A stretch of 64,000 nt of DNA from Anatilimnocola aggregata (GCF_007747655.1 NZ_CP036274.1:372001-436000); one strand, 5' to 3'; counted from the first letter of the stretch, positions 36,901 through 44,813 are shown. The notes: generated from the sequence alone by a model not told the origin. Made by a program: numbers and translations.

Positions 36901-37114
36901 GGTACTGAAAGTGCAGGGAGGAAAGCTCGAAACGATTGCCCGGGGAGATATTGAGGAAATGAAGATCAGCGAGTTGTCGCTGATGCCCGAGCAGTTGGAA
37001 AAGCAATTGAAGCCTGAAGAAATCGCCGATCTGTTCTCGCTCCTCGCACTCGACAAGCCACCCAGTGACCCGAATGCCAAGCTGATTCCCGGAGCACCCG
37101 TGAAGAAGCAATAG
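33986..37114 (+). CDS. PVC-type heme-binding dehydrogenase-like protein (TIGR02604/TIGR02603)
   Basis: A 1042-residue exported protein with a signal peptide (1-21). The TIGR02604 domain (about 40-400) has MTFDERGRAWITESFEYP, DLWGPDGYLY-like and MGNIHGGCINVD segments, and two copies of DTDGDGKADK, an EF-hand/dockerin-like calcium loop. HEAT-like helices follow (about 440-830). The C-terminal TIGR02603 heme domain carries CGQCH, QEVGPDITVNGRSNFEQLL and the VLTADGRVLTGLLAEDNEQRVVL strand pair. Probably a periplasmic calcium- and heme-containing oxidoreductase. Unlike the relative at 22922-26764 it lacks the N-terminal sugar-binding-like module. Starts at 33890 and 33944 are in frame, but only 33986 gives a signal peptide at the N-terminus. 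mgtC follows 26 bp later. Confidence 0.88.
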   Translation: MNLRSWLGGLLVLGCACAVLAEDFIPRRQDKLPGPALTPAEAIKKMTVLPGFTVELVASEPDIVNPVAMTFDERGRAWITESFEYPRREPGPGRDRVKVIEDTDGDGKADKFTVFAEGLNIPSGVAVGHGGVWVANAPDILFLQDTDGDGKADKQEVIVTGFGRDDTHELPNSLTWGPDGYLYGLNGVFNYCHVKYPKTSKHYREDQPGWKFTCALFRIHPITKQFEVFCEGTSNPWGVAFDGEGSAFISACVIDHLWHLTRTGYYHRQGGPYPPHTWKLESIVKHKHQAAAYCGIHYFDSDAYPAEYRNKLYMGNIHGGCINVDKLRRDGSSYFATGEADFLTANDVWFMPVVQKTGPDGCLYVLDWYDRYHCYQDANRDPKGIDRANGRLYRVRYKDTPRAAAVDFAKLSDDELIKLLHKENDYARSTAQRVLTERIASWEAPVRPTGKQQTYRLKDGSTRVLEFPTFADGEVPEVVSPLELELQQLALNDKAPRKARMHALWTTLSLKQPNEAYSLRLLSDKDPALRAWAVRTVGNFGGSEAAWKQVRLLATDASVDVQLQVAITAATKNDEHTIPTLLNVLENCGDDMLIPHIVWQNLHPLLEKQGEQFVKLLEQPNLASSKNVMALMPRITDRVLSSKDVRTEVLAAMLKTVMMKKSDQTAATALLQTLSQRIQSRELEGKKLDSVKAVLSDRVDEIIQTPGSPLYMDAILVAGTWKNEKAISELLEFATKVKADEVRREQAINVLAAAQEPRLLDIAGTILRQPDLNSLKIRSAMMAALGKLESPEVAHETIKRYDVLGEELQPRAIELLTQRASWGKTLLGAVAEKKIAATAINVNQAQKLMSLGDKELSELVTKHWGVVRTGRDPARVKIIEEMRAHLNKTPGDPTRGLAVFNKVCGQCHKMHGNGQEVGPDITVNGRSNFEQLLSNVFDPSLVIGASYQARTVLTADGRVLTGLLAEDNEQRVVLKVQGGKLETIARGDIEEMKISELSLMPEQLEKQLKPEEIADLFSLLALDKPPSDPNAKLIPGAPVKKQ

Positions 37115-37140
37115 CAGAGAGTTAACAACCCAGAGACAAA

Positions 37141-37647
37141 ATGCTCAGCACCCTTGAACTGATCGTCCGATTGTCACTCGCCGCTCTGTTTGGAGCGGTC
37201 TTGGGCTGGGAGCGGGAAGCACAACAGAAGCCAGCGGGACTGCGAACTCACATCCTTGTTTCGCTTGGCTCTGCCGCATTCATGCTGGCCGGGCTAGAGC
37301 TGAAAAACGAGTTAGTTGAGAAAAATCAGGCCAACTCGGCTGACATCCTGAAAGTGCTGGGCGGCATTGTGGGCGGCATCGGCTTTCTTGGCGCAGGGTC
37401 GATCATACAGAAACGGCGCGGGGTAAGTGGCCTGACGACCGCCGCAACCATTTGGCTGACCGCGGCGGTCGGCATTGCCAGCGGTCTCGGGTATTATCGC
37501 CTGGCAATTATTAGTGTGATCCTGGCTCTGGTTGTGCTGCTGGCACTCGGCATTGTGCAGCACGGAAAGCAATACCTGCATAACGACGACTCGCCGAGTG
37601 ACCCTCCCAAAGACGACGCACGCAACGAAAAGCCAGCTCGCGGTTAA
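37141..37647 (+). CDS. MgtC/SapB family membrane protein
   Basis: A 168-residue inner-membrane protein of the MgtC/SapB family (PF02308), with four hydrophobic helices. It shows the conserved LGAVLGWEREAQQKPAGLRTHILVSLGSA start and the GGIGFLGAGSIIQKRRGVSGLTTAATIWLTAAVGIASGLG signature. MgtC members act in magnesium limitation and, in pathogens, inhibit the F-type ATPase; the short SapB-like form here has no C-terminal ACT-like domain. Its own role is unknown. It follows the large heme protein gene by 26 bp and may be read from the same transcript. Confidence 0.88.
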   Translation: MLSTLELIVRLSLAALFGAVLGWEREAQQKPAGLRTHILVSLGSAAFMLAGLELKNELVEKNQANSADILKVLGGIVGGIGFLGAGSIIQKRRGVSGLTTAATIWLTAAVGIASGLGYYRLAIISVILALVVLLALGIVQHGKQYLHNDDSPSDPPKDDARNEKPARG

Positions 37648-37768
37648 GGCCTGAATTGGCGGGTGATTGACCGCTGCGCAAGCTTCTTGGCTGAAATCTG
37701 TCCGGCGAAACAGCCGTGGGTTCCATCACTTTCTTGTTTGAACCAGGATTTTGACGGCTTTGCGCCGT

Positions 37769-37784
37769 TGGCATAGTCGTTGCA
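37769..37784 (+). promoter_or_regulatory. Sigma-54 (RpoN) promoter of the CsbD-type gene
   Basis: TGGCATAGTCGTTGCA has the invariant GG (37770-37771) and GC (37782-37783) exactly 10 bp apart, and it matches the -24/-12 consensus TGGCAC-N5-TTGC apart from the last C of the -24 box. It lies 105 bp upstream of the start codon at 37890. Transcription should begin near 37795, just before the hairpin at 37819-37850. An enhancer-binding protein would be needed; none is encoded nearby. Confidence 0.7.
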
Positions 37785-37818
37785 TTGCTTGGTTTCAACG
37801 AGACGAATCACTCACGGA

Positions 37819-37850
37819 TGCAAGCAGCTGACTAGTTGTCGCTGCTTGCA
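37819..37850 (+). promoter_or_regulatory. 5'-UTR hairpin before the CsbD-type gene
   Basis: A perfect 10-bp stem (TGCAAGCAGC with GCTGCTTGCA) and a 12-nt loop, placed between the sigma-54 promoter and the AAGGAG ribosome site (37876-37881). It does not cover the ribosome site, so it may stabilise the leader or bind a regulator. Confidence 0.55.
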
Positions 37851-37889
37851 AAACCAGCGGATCGAACAACCAAAACGAAGGAGCAAATC

Positions 37890-38375
37890 ATGGCCAATGC
37901 ACAAATGCTGCAAGGGAATTGGAACGAAATCAAAGGCAAGTTACGGATAAAGTGGGGTCAACTCACCAACGACGACATCGGCATGTTCAATGGCAACGTC
38001 GATCAACTGGTCGGCACCATTCAGCGCAAGACTGGCGAAGCTCGGCAATCAATCGAGCAGTTCCTCGATTCACTAACGTCTGGTAGCTCGTCGACAGTCG
38101 GTCAAGCCGCCGAAACAGCGCGTGAATATGCGACGCAAGCGACCAACCGTATTTCTGAATATGCAAACCAGGCCGGCGAGTACGCCACTGACTTTGCTCA
38201 ACATGCGGGCGAACGCATGCAGCAAGGAACCGATCAAGCTGGCCGCGCTATGAAGCAAGGTTACAAGCAGGCCGAAAGCGTTGTGAGGCACAACCCAGCT
38301 GAATCCGTTGCCGTCTGCTTCGGAGCCGGCGTATTGGTTGGTCTCATGGTCGGGATGATGATCAACAACCGGTAG
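37890..38375 (+). CDS. CsbD-family stress protein fused to an ElaB/DUF883-like membrane tail
   Basis: A 161-residue protein. The N-terminal 55 residues are a CsbD domain (ANAQMLQGNWNEIKGKLRIKWGQLTNDDI, VDQLVGTIQRKTGEARQSIEQFL), a small helical bundle common in general-stress proteins. The middle is an Ala/Gln-rich amphipathic helix with an 11-residue-type periodicity (AREYATQATNRISEYANQAGEYATDF). The end, HNPAESVAVCFGAGVLVGLMVGMMINNR, is the single helix typical of ElaB/YqjD ribosome-anchoring proteins. It probably protects cell structures under stress at the inner membrane. The ATG at 37890 follows a perfect AAGGAG. The sigma-54 promoter and leader hairpin upstream suggest strong conditional expression. 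Confidence 0.87.
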   Translation: MANAQMLQGNWNEIKGKLRIKWGQLTNDDIGMFNGNVDQLVGTIQRKTGEARQSIEQFLDSLTSGSSSTVGQAAETAREYATQATNRISEYANQAGEYATDFAQHAGERMQQGTDQAGRAMKQGYKQAESVVRHNPAESVAVCFGAGVLVGLMVGMMINNR

Positions 38376-38553
38376 AACCAGTCCGGAATTGAGACGTCGT
38401 CCATTCTTTGCAGACGCTTTTGGTCAGCAAGTGCCACGCTCGGTAGTCACGCAGATTGAACCGCTTACTCGATTGCAGAATTGAGCAACCGACTCGATCT
38501 AAGGATTGCTGAGCGTGGTTTTTATTGCGCACCGTCGAGAGTTAGGTCCTGCC

Positions 38554-39417
38554 ATGTCGACGCAAATTGCGAAGCGAGGCTCAAGCGCCAAGCAGCAGTC
38601 TCTTCCCGACTATGCTGCGAATCTGCAGGCCTTCCATGTCGAGTTTGCTAACGAGTTGCGGGCGATGTTGCAGCAGCTGCCGATCGCGCCGGGTATGCAA
38701 GTGCTGGAAGTTGCGGCTGGCGATGGTCAATTTGCGATTTGGCTAAACGAATTGGTCGGCACAGAGGGGAAGGTGACCGCAGTTGATATTTCCCGGGCGT
38801 GGCTCAAAGAAGCGACAGTTAAGTTGGAGGACCAGCAGGCAGACGGTGTCGAATTGCAGCAGGCCGATGCCACGCAACTGCCGTTTGACGATGCTTCGTT
38901 CGACTTTGTCTGGTGTGCTCAGAGTCTATACAGCTTGCCGAGAATTGGCGATTGCCTTGCCGAGATGCGCCGCGTCTTGCGGCCCGGTGGAACCTTGGCG
39001 ATTCTCGAAAACGACTCACTGCATCATCTGCTGCTCCCCTGGCCTGTCGATCTCGAACTACAAATTCACACCGCGCAGCTACGTGCCTTTCGAGCTCAAT
39101 CGAGACAGCCGGCGAGGTTCTATGCCGGGCGGTGGCTTTCGCGTTTGCTGCGCAAGGCCGGTTTGCAGCGGCCACAAGAACGCTGCTTCGCTTCGACGCG
39201 GCAACAGCCCCTCAGCAACATGGCCGAGCGGTATTTCAGCACCTATGTGCAAGGTGTGCGCGAGCGCGTCGAACCGTGGCTCTCGAAACGTGCTCTGCGG
39301 CGATTGGATCAATTGATCGATCCGGACCACAGCCGTTGTTTGTGGAAGCAGTCGGATTTTGTTGCCGTGTGCATCGACCGGGTCGTATGGGCGCAGCGGA
39401 GTCGGCGGGCAAAGTAG
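38554..39417 (+). CDS. Class I SAM-dependent methyltransferase
   Basis: A 287-residue cytoplasmic enzyme of the Methyltransf_11 type. It shows the AdoMet loop VLEVAAGDGQFAIWLN, the acidic strand end TAVDISRAWLKEA, the ADATQLPFDDASFDFVWCAQSLYSLP segment and the LRPGGTLAILEND strand; the UbiE/COQ5 family shares this order. The second half is Arg-rich and has no recognisable domain. The substrate (lipid, quinone or small molecule) is unknown. The frame opens upstream with TTG at 38506; the ATG at 38554 is the most likely start, without a strong ribosome site. It converges with the next gene (3-bp gap). Confidence 0.82.
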   Translation: MSTQIAKRGSSAKQQSLPDYAANLQAFHVEFANELRAMLQQLPIAPGMQVLEVAAGDGQFAIWLNELVGTEGKVTAVDISRAWLKEATVKLEDQQADGVELQQADATQLPFDDASFDFVWCAQSLYSLPRIGDCLAEMRRVLRPGGTLAILENDSLHHLLLPWPVDLELQIHTAQLRAFRAQSRQPARFYAGRWLSRLLRKAGLQRPQERCFASTRQQPLSNMAERYFSTYVQGVRERVEPWLSKRALRRLDQLIDPDHSRCLWKQSDFVAVCIDRVVWAQRSRRAK

Positions 39418-39420
39418 CAG

Positions 39421-40317
39421 CTATTCGCCTGGCGTGGCGAGCGGCAACGTAGAGAGTTCCGGTGCGAAGAGATCATCGTGCTGAGTGTGAGCCACTCGGA
39501 CGAACAAGATCGACCGCGAAGTTGTCCCGCCGACCGACTCGACAAAGAAATGTTCGCCAAGTCCTTTGGCGTCTTCACCTGCCGAGACAATGAGCGTTTG
39601 TCCGGGAGACAGGGTCAGTGAAGTACGCAGGTTTTCGAAGGTCCGCTTGTCGCGGCCGATCCGCTGCATGAGCGTCCCTTCGCCGGCGACAAATTGCTGC
39701 CTGACTTCGCCATGTTCCACTTCGGGAATGAGATCGATGCGTACTCGGCCGTCCGACTCTGGATAAGGTTTGAGACCGAACAGGCATTGTGCCTTATGCA
39801 GTTGTTGCCCGCGCACGGCACCATTGTCGCGCGTCAAAAGCGAGAGCTCGTCGTAGGTTTTCGAGCAGAGAATCTTGGCGCGACGGCCAGCCCGGCATTG
39901 CAGGCGACGAACCTGACGATCGACTTCGACTTCGCCAACGTCCAAGTCTTCGCTCCGCTGCTGGGCGAGGTCGATCTTCTGCGACATCAGCTGGCGAACC
40001 TTTTCTGGCACACGCTGGCCGAGAATTCCGCACCGCAAACCGTTGCGGGCGAGTTCTTGCCGCAGTTCGAGCGACAGCGATTGCTCGTCGGCCTGCTGCC
40101 AGACTTCGTCGTACCCGCTTCTGTCAGTCAGGGGCATTTGCGCCTGGCCGATTTCCAGAATCACACTGTCGGGCGATAGCCGAGGAGCGGGGAGCGCGCG
40201 ACCAGAAGTTGGTATCTCGTCGGGAACGCGAAATGGCGCGCAGCCGACCAGGCTCGCGAGTCCCCAGATGAGGATCGCCAGTCTGAACTGTCGTCGTGAA
40301 TTTGCAGAACAGGCCAC
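39421..40317 (-). CDS. Conserved lipoprotein of unknown function
   Basis: About 298 residues with a lipoprotein signal (RLAILIWGLASLVGC, acylated Cys). The mature part begins with a Pro-rich linker and then has the helix-rich block DEVWQQADEQSLSLELRQELARNGLRCGILGQRVPEKVRQLM. A beta-rich second half follows (VRIDLIPEVEHGEVRQQFVAGEG, SLTLSPGQTLIVSAGED, RSILFVRVAHTQ). I recognise no named domain; similar proteins are conserved in planctomycetes. The frame continues to 40482, but the GTG at 40317 puts the lipobox at a normal distance from the start. Its promoter region overlaps the start region of the divergent beta-propeller gene. Confidence 0.7.
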   Translation of the reverse strand: MACSANSRRQFRLAILIWGLASLVGCAPFRVPDEIPTSGRALPAPRLSPDSVILEIGQAQMPLTDRSGYDEVWQQADEQSLSLELRQELARNGLRCGILGQRVPEKVRQLMSQKIDLAQQRSEDLDVGEVEVDRQVRRLQCRAGRRAKILCSKTYDELSLLTRDNGAVRGQQLHKAQCLFGLKPYPESDGRVRIDLIPEVEHGEVRQQFVAGEGTLMQRIGRDKRTFENLRTSLTLSPGQTLIVSAGEDAKGLGEHFFVESVGGTTSRSILFVRVAHTQHDDLFAPELSTLPLATPGE

Positions 40318-40508
40318 AAGCAAAGTTCCGGAGGGCTCATGCGCGGGACAACGTGGTCGGCGCGCAGTCGTAGCTATCGCGCAGGAAGAATAGTGACCGC
40401 CCACGACCCACGCAACGCCAATCGCGTGGAAAGTGGCTGGCGCGGCAGGTATGCTAAGGGGCCTTCCTACCCTGCTTGCCACATTCCCTCCTTTCGCGGG
40501 TTCTTTGC

Positions 40509-41795
40509 ATGCACCGTCAGCATCTGTTCTTCACATTGGCCATTGGTCTCGTCTGTTTCGTCGGTCAGGTTGCTTTGGCAGCGGATGCCGCGCCCAAGGT
40601 TACCGGCTTTCAGCCCGCGGCCAACGATTGGCCTTGGTGGCGAGGGCCCAATAACAACGGCATCGCGGCAGCCGATCAGGACCCGCCTGTGACGTGGAGC
40701 GAGACTGAGAATGTCGTTTGGAAAACGCCGATTGCCGGCCGTGGTCACAGCAGTGCGACGGTCGTCGGCGACCAGGTCTTTGTGACCACCGCCGAAGAAG
40801 ATCGCGAATTGCTGGCAGTGATCTGCCTCGAGCGAAAGACTGGCGCGGTGCGCTGGCGGACCGATGTACACACTGGCGGTATGGACAAGAAGGGGAACAA
40901 AAAGACCTCACAAGCGTCTTCAACGGTCGCCTGTGACGGCGAGCGGCTGTATGTCAATTTTCTCAATCATGGTAGCGTCGTCACGACGGCACTCGATCGG
41001 CAGGGGAAGCAGGTCTGGCAAACCAAAGTCGCCGATTTCGCCACGCATCAGGGCTTTGGCTCCTCACCGGCCCTGTTCGGCTCGCTGGTCTACGTGACGG
41101 CCGATAGCAAGACAGGGGGCGCAGTCGCAGCCCTTTCACGCGAGAAGGGCGAGATCGTTTGGCAGCAGTTGCGACCCGAAAAGGCCAACTACGCTTCACC
41201 GATTGTGCTGCGCGTGGCCGGCAAAGAACAGCTGCTTGTTTCCGGTTGCGACCTGGCCAGCGGGTTTCACCCCGTCACGGGCAGTAAGTTCTGGGAGATT
41301 GAAGGGGCCACGACCGAGTGCGTAACGACGATGGTTACCGATGGCGAGCGAGTATTCGTCAGTGGTGGTTACCCGCGCAAGCACGTGCAGGCAATTGTCG
41401 CCGATGGTACAGGCAAGACTGCCTGGCAGAATAATGTGCAAGTATATGTGCCTTCGATGATTGCCCACGATGGCTACCTGTATGCCACGCAAGATGGTGG
41501 CGTTGCCTCGTGCTGGAAGAGTGACACTGGCGAAGAAATGTGGAAAGAACGCCTTGGTGGCACCTTCAGCGGCTCGCTCACGCTTGTTGGCGACAAACTT
41601 TACACCACCAACGAAAGTGGTACGACATTTGTCTTCAAGGCGAACCCGAAGCAGTTCGAAAAGCTGGCCGAGAACATGCTGACCGGCGAAGCCTTCGCCA
41701 CTCCCACCATCTGCGGCAGCCAGATTTTCCTGCGCGTCGCTGAATTCAAAGACGGCAAACGGCAGGAAATGGTTTATTGCATAGGTAAGAAGTAA
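40509..41795 (+). CDS. Secreted PQQ-like beta-propeller protein
   Basis: A 428-residue exported protein with a signal peptide (1-24). The mature part starts with WPWWRGPNNNGIAAADQDPPVTWSETENVVWKTPIAGRGHSSATVVGDQVFVTTAEE, the typical opening of planctomycete PQQ-binding-like beta-propellers. About seven repeats follow with the W-x-GD or DGER-LYV pattern (VVGDQVFV, CDGERLYVNFLN, TDGERVFVSGG, LVGDKLYTTNE). It resembles the outer-membrane assembly factor BamB as well as PQQ dehydrogenases, but has no visible catalytic or calcium ligands of quinoproteins. It is probably a periplasmic scaffold. It converges with the CDF transporter gene with no gap between the stop codons. Confidence 0.85.
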   Translation: MHRQHLFFTLAIGLVCFVGQVALAADAAPKVTGFQPAANDWPWWRGPNNNGIAAADQDPPVTWSETENVVWKTPIAGRGHSSATVVGDQVFVTTAEEDRELLAVICLERKTGAVRWRTDVHTGGMDKKGNKKTSQASSTVACDGERLYVNFLNHGSVVTTALDRQGKQVWQTKVADFATHQGFGSSPALFGSLVYVTADSKTGGAVAALSREKGEIVWQQLRPEKANYASPIVLRVAGKEQLLVSGCDLASGFHPVTGSKFWEIEGATTECVTTMVTDGERVFVSGGYPRKHVQAIVADGTGKTAWQNNVQVYVPSMIAHDGYLYATQDGGVASCWKSDTGEEMWKERLGGTFSGSLTLVGDKLYTTNESGTTFVFKANPKQFEKLAENMLTGEAFATPTICGSQIFLRVAEFKDGKRQEMVYCIGKK

Positions 41796-42728
41796 TTACA
41801 CGACGTCATCCGGCGCTAAGCGGCAGGGATGATCGGCGTCGCCCAGTTCGAATTGAATCGTCGTGTGTTCGATGCCGAATTGATCGTGAAGCTCGCGATT
41901 GATCCGGGCGAGCAACTGATCATCGAGCGTGGCATCGGGTTTCACCAGGTGTACCGTGAGGGCTGTTTCGGTCGTACTCATTCCCCAGATGTGCAGGTCG
42001 TGTACGGCCACGACCCCGGGTAACTGTTGCAGATAGGCGATGACCTTCTCGGGATGAATGTTCGCGGGGACGGCATCGAGAGCCAGATCAAGAGACTCGC
42101 GCAGCAGTCCCCAAGTACCGAAGGTGATCACCACAACTATCGCGAGGCTGGTGGCCGGATCGAGCCACAACCAGCCCGTGAGTTGCATGGCCAGGGCCGC
42201 GAATACGACACCCAGCGAGACTGCGGCGTCAGCTGCCATGTGCAGAAATGCGCCGCGAATGTTCAAGTCGTTGTGCCCGGACATGAACAGCCAGGCGGTA
42301 AACCCATTCACCAGAAAGCCGATTCCAGCAACCACCATCACGGTGCCACCGGCGACAGGCTCCGGATGAATCAACCGCTGCACCGCTTCCCAAGCAATGC
42401 CGCCGACGGCGAGTAGCAGGATGATCGCGTTGAGAAGCGCAGCGAGAATCGATGATCGCCGCAAGCCATAGGTGCGGCGCTGCGTGGGCAGGCGAGCGGC
42501 GAGCACACTTGCGCCCCAAGCCAATAGCAGGCCCAGCACGTCGCTCAGGTTATGTCCCGCGTCGGCCAGCAATGAGAGGGAATGCGACCAGGCCCCAAAG
42601 CCAGCTTCGACAATCACAAATCCCAGGTTGAGCGCCACTCCGATTGCAAACGCGCGACCGTAGTTGGCCGGCGCATGGCTGTGGCCATGAGCGTGGGAGT
42701 GATTACCATGCGCGTGAAGGTGTGGCAT
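41796..42728 (-). CDS. Cation diffusion facilitator, zinc-type (CzcD/ZitB-like)
   Basis: A 310-residue inner-membrane metal/proton antiporter exporting Zn(II), possibly also Co(II) or Cd(II). A His-rich N-terminus (HLHAHGNHSHAHGHSHA) precedes six membrane helices. The metal site residues are in SLLADAGHNLSDV (helix 2) and FLHMAADAAVSLG (helix 5), the HxxxD/DxxxD pairs of zinc transporters. The C-terminal cytoplasmic metallo-chaperone-like domain is complete (HPEKVIAYLQQLPGVVAVHDLHIWGM...). The start follows the promoter region at 42729-42831. No metal-responsive regulator is adjacent. Confidence 0.93.
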   Translation of the reverse strand: MPHLHAHGNHSHAHGHSHAPANYGRAFAIGVALNLGFVIVEAGFGAWSHSLSLLADAGHNLSDVLGLLLAWGASVLAARLPTQRRTYGLRRSSILAALLNAIILLLAVGGIAWEAVQRLIHPEPVAGGTVMVVAGIGFLVNGFTAWLFMSGHNDLNIRGAFLHMAADAAVSLGVVFAALAMQLTGWLWLDPATSLAIVVVITFGTWGLLRESLDLALDAVPANIHPEKVIAYLQQLPGVVAVHDLHIWGMSTTETALTVHLVKPDATLDDQLLARINRELHDQFGIEHTTIQFELGDADHPCRLAPDDVV

Positions 42729-42831
42729 TGAGCAAGGGATCGGCCAAATGAAGCGGGATGGATCTCCCTATTCTAGCTCGGGCCGTCTTTCCTGCGCTGG
42801 CTGAACCACAAGGAGGCAAGGTGACGAGCAC

Positions 42832-43368
42832 TCACCAGGGCAATTCGAGTTGCCCGACGATCTGATCGGCAAGGCGGAACATGGCCTCTTGATGAGATGT
42901 GGCCAGCGACTGTCCACCTTCAGCGACGAAGTTGGTCGCCTGGCTGACATTAACGAGCAGCGGTTGAATGGGGATGTCGGTGTGGCTCATGATCAGGTCG
43001 CCACGACGATCGACCCAGCGAACCTGGACGAAAAAGTCGGTTTCAACATCGCGCGCCTCGTCGAGTCCGTTCTCGGCCAGCACTCGTTTGCTTTCACTGA
43101 CGATGCGAGCGGTGAGGATGCTGTCGGCCGCATCAGCATCAGCCAGCTTGTACGGTGTCTTCAGTTCGATCTGTTTGCAGATCTGTTCGGTCAGTCGTTC
43201 GCCCAGATTACGACGGAAACTATCGGATTGCACGATCGGCACATGCACCGTGCGAATATCCGCGCGATAAAGCGAGCGGTTACCAAACTGGTATGTGGCG
43301 CAGCCCGCTGAGGAAGCAAGGCAGAGCAGTGCGACGGCAAGGGCGGCGATTGTTCGAAAATGGTTCAA
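42832..43368 (-). CDS. LptE-like outer-membrane lipoprotein
   Basis: A 178-residue lipoprotein with leader MNHFRTIAALAVALLCLASSAGC (acylated Cys23). The mature part follows the LptE pattern: YQFGNRSLYRADIRTVHVPIVQSDSFRRNLGERLTEQICKQIELKTPYKLADADAADSILTARIVSESKRVL, i.e. beta-alpha-beta-beta with the ADxxL turn. LptE plugs the LptD barrel and delivers lipopolysaccharide to the outer leaflet; a planctomycete protein of this type supports an outer membrane with LPS-like lipid. It is 12 bp downstream of the BamD-like gene, in the same direction, so the two form an envelope-biogenesis operon. Confidence 0.82.
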   Translation of the reverse strand: MNHFRTIAALAVALLCLASSAGCATYQFGNRSLYRADIRTVHVPIVQSDSFRRNLGERLTEQICKQIELKTPYKLADADAADSILTARIVSESKRVLAENGLDEARDVETDFFVQVRWVDRRGDLIMSHTDIPIQPLLVNVSQATNFVAEGGQSLATSHQEAMFRLADQIVGQLELPW

Positions 43369-43380
43369 TTCGCCCGCCCC

Positions 43381-44754
43381 TTATTGCTGGAATCCAGCTT
43401 GCTGAACAGGAGACTGGGCTTCAGGTGTCGGATTTGCCTTTTCGTAAGCGTCGACGGCATCCTGCACGCGAGAGATCTTGTCCCGCTTGGGAAACAGGTC
43501 GACGAGCCAGGGAACGTACTGCTCAGGCTTGCCGGGCTTGTCGCTGATCTCGGCAATGCGGTTCGCGGCCTTCTCGGCGAACGGTGTGTCGTCGAATTCA
43601 CGCACGATCCGTTGATAGTATTGACCTGCCGCGCGATACTCGGCCCGGAAGTCAAAGTACTCGGCCAGCTTGTAAACCTTCTCGGCCTTCTTGTAGCGAA
43701 TTTCGGCCGACGCGCGATCGAGGTAGTCTTGCTCGGCTGCATATTCTTTGGGGAACTGACGCTTAATCTGTTTAATCAGCTTCTCGGCTTCGTCGAGCGC
43801 GCCGGCCCCGTAATCGGGGCCCATGTAACTCATCAGCTTGGCCTTGAGACCAAGGTAGTGCGCGTTGAACTGATGCTCGCTCGTGGGATAGGCCTGGCGC
43901 AGGTCGCTATAATAGTCGTCGGCCTTTTGGAACCTGCCGCTGGCGAAGTTTTCGTTACCTGCAGCAAGGGTGGCGTCGTCGGCCAGTCGTCCCGTTGGGT
44001 CATCCACGCGAATCTTGTCGAACACGCGTAACGCATAGCCGCGCGTGTCGCGCCAGGGGCGTTCCTGGTCGAATAGGTTGAAGGCGTACCAGCTTTCCGG
44101 TTCTTTACGATTCTTGTCGAGCCAGTAGCGAGCGACCGCGAAGCGGCGCTGGTCGATGGTGTCGAGATAGCGATTATTGGGAAACGCTTTGATTACCTGC
44201 TCGTACTGGTCGTTGGCTTTGGGGTAGTAGTCGGCAAAGTAATAACTTTCGCCCGACATGAACAATGCGTCTTGCTGGAGTGCCGAGCCAGGCCAACGGT
44301 CGGCTGCTTCCGCATACTTTTCGGCAGCTGCTACGAACAGTTCTTGCCGCTGGTTTTCGGGTTTGGCAGCCGCTTCGCGATAGATCCCTTCGGCCTCGCG
44401 ATAGAGTTCGCGAGCCACTTTGCGATTGGGGCCGTTGCCGGTGACCTTCTTGACTGCTCTGGTCAGATTCTTGGGCTGAAAGTCGTCCCAGGTCAGCGCT
44501 TCCAACGCGGCGTCTGACGCAGCATCGGCTGCTACCTGCTCGGGGCTGTCATCCGCCGAGTCAAACATGTTATTGGCTTGGGTAACTTCGCTCGGGCTCT
44601 TGCTGCGGGGCACCAATGATTGGCAACCGAGACAGAGCGTGAGGAGGGCGATGCCGAGGATCGTCCAAGCGCAGCGGCCCACCGCGGGCGAAAGCGCCTC
44701 GCACATCGTCGCCCGCAATATGGTTGGTGCGGACGAAGCGGCAGTTTTCGGCAT
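43381..44754 (-). CDS. BamD/YfiO-like outer-membrane assembly lipoprotein
   Basis: A 457-residue lipoprotein (acylated Cys about 44, LTLCLGC) with two blocks of TPR-like helices. The first has VARELYREAEGIYREAAAKPENQRQELFVAAAEKYAEAADRWPGSALQQDALFMSGESYYFADYYPKANDQYEQVIKAFPNNRYLD, the YfiO/BamD signature. The second includes AAEQDYLDRASAEIRYKKAEKVYKLAEYFDFRAEYRAAGQYYQRIVREFDDTPFAEKAANRIAEI. BamD links BamA to folding outer-membrane proteins. It is longer than E. coli BamD (245 residues) because of a middle insertion (about 195-290). The ATG at 44754 is chosen for its AAGGA site; starts at 44769 and 44706 are possible. Expressed with the lptE-like gene. Confidence 0.82.
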   Translation of the reverse strand: MPKTAASSAPTILRATMCEALSPAVGRCAWTILGIALLTLCLGCQSLVPRSKSPSEVTQANNMFDSADDSPEQVAADAASDAALEALTWDDFQPKNLTRAVKKVTGNGPNRKVARELYREAEGIYREAAAKPENQRQELFVAAAEKYAEAADRWPGSALQQDALFMSGESYYFADYYPKANDQYEQVIKAFPNNRYLDTIDQRRFAVARYWLDKNRKEPESWYAFNLFDQERPWRDTRGYALRVFDKIRVDDPTGRLADDATLAAGNENFASGRFQKADDYYSDLRQAYPTSEHQFNAHYLGLKAKLMSYMGPDYGAGALDEAEKLIKQIKRQFPKEYAAEQDYLDRASAEIRYKKAEKVYKLAEYFDFRAEYRAAGQYYQRIVREFDDTPFAEKAANRIAEISDKPGKPEQYVPWLVDLFPKRDKISRVQDAVDAYEKANPTPEAQSPVQQAGFQQ

Positions 44755-44813
44755 GACCATCCTTGGCATTACCGTCCCCGGAAGTTTACTCGGTGTTGTT
44801 CGCTCTGTGCCAT

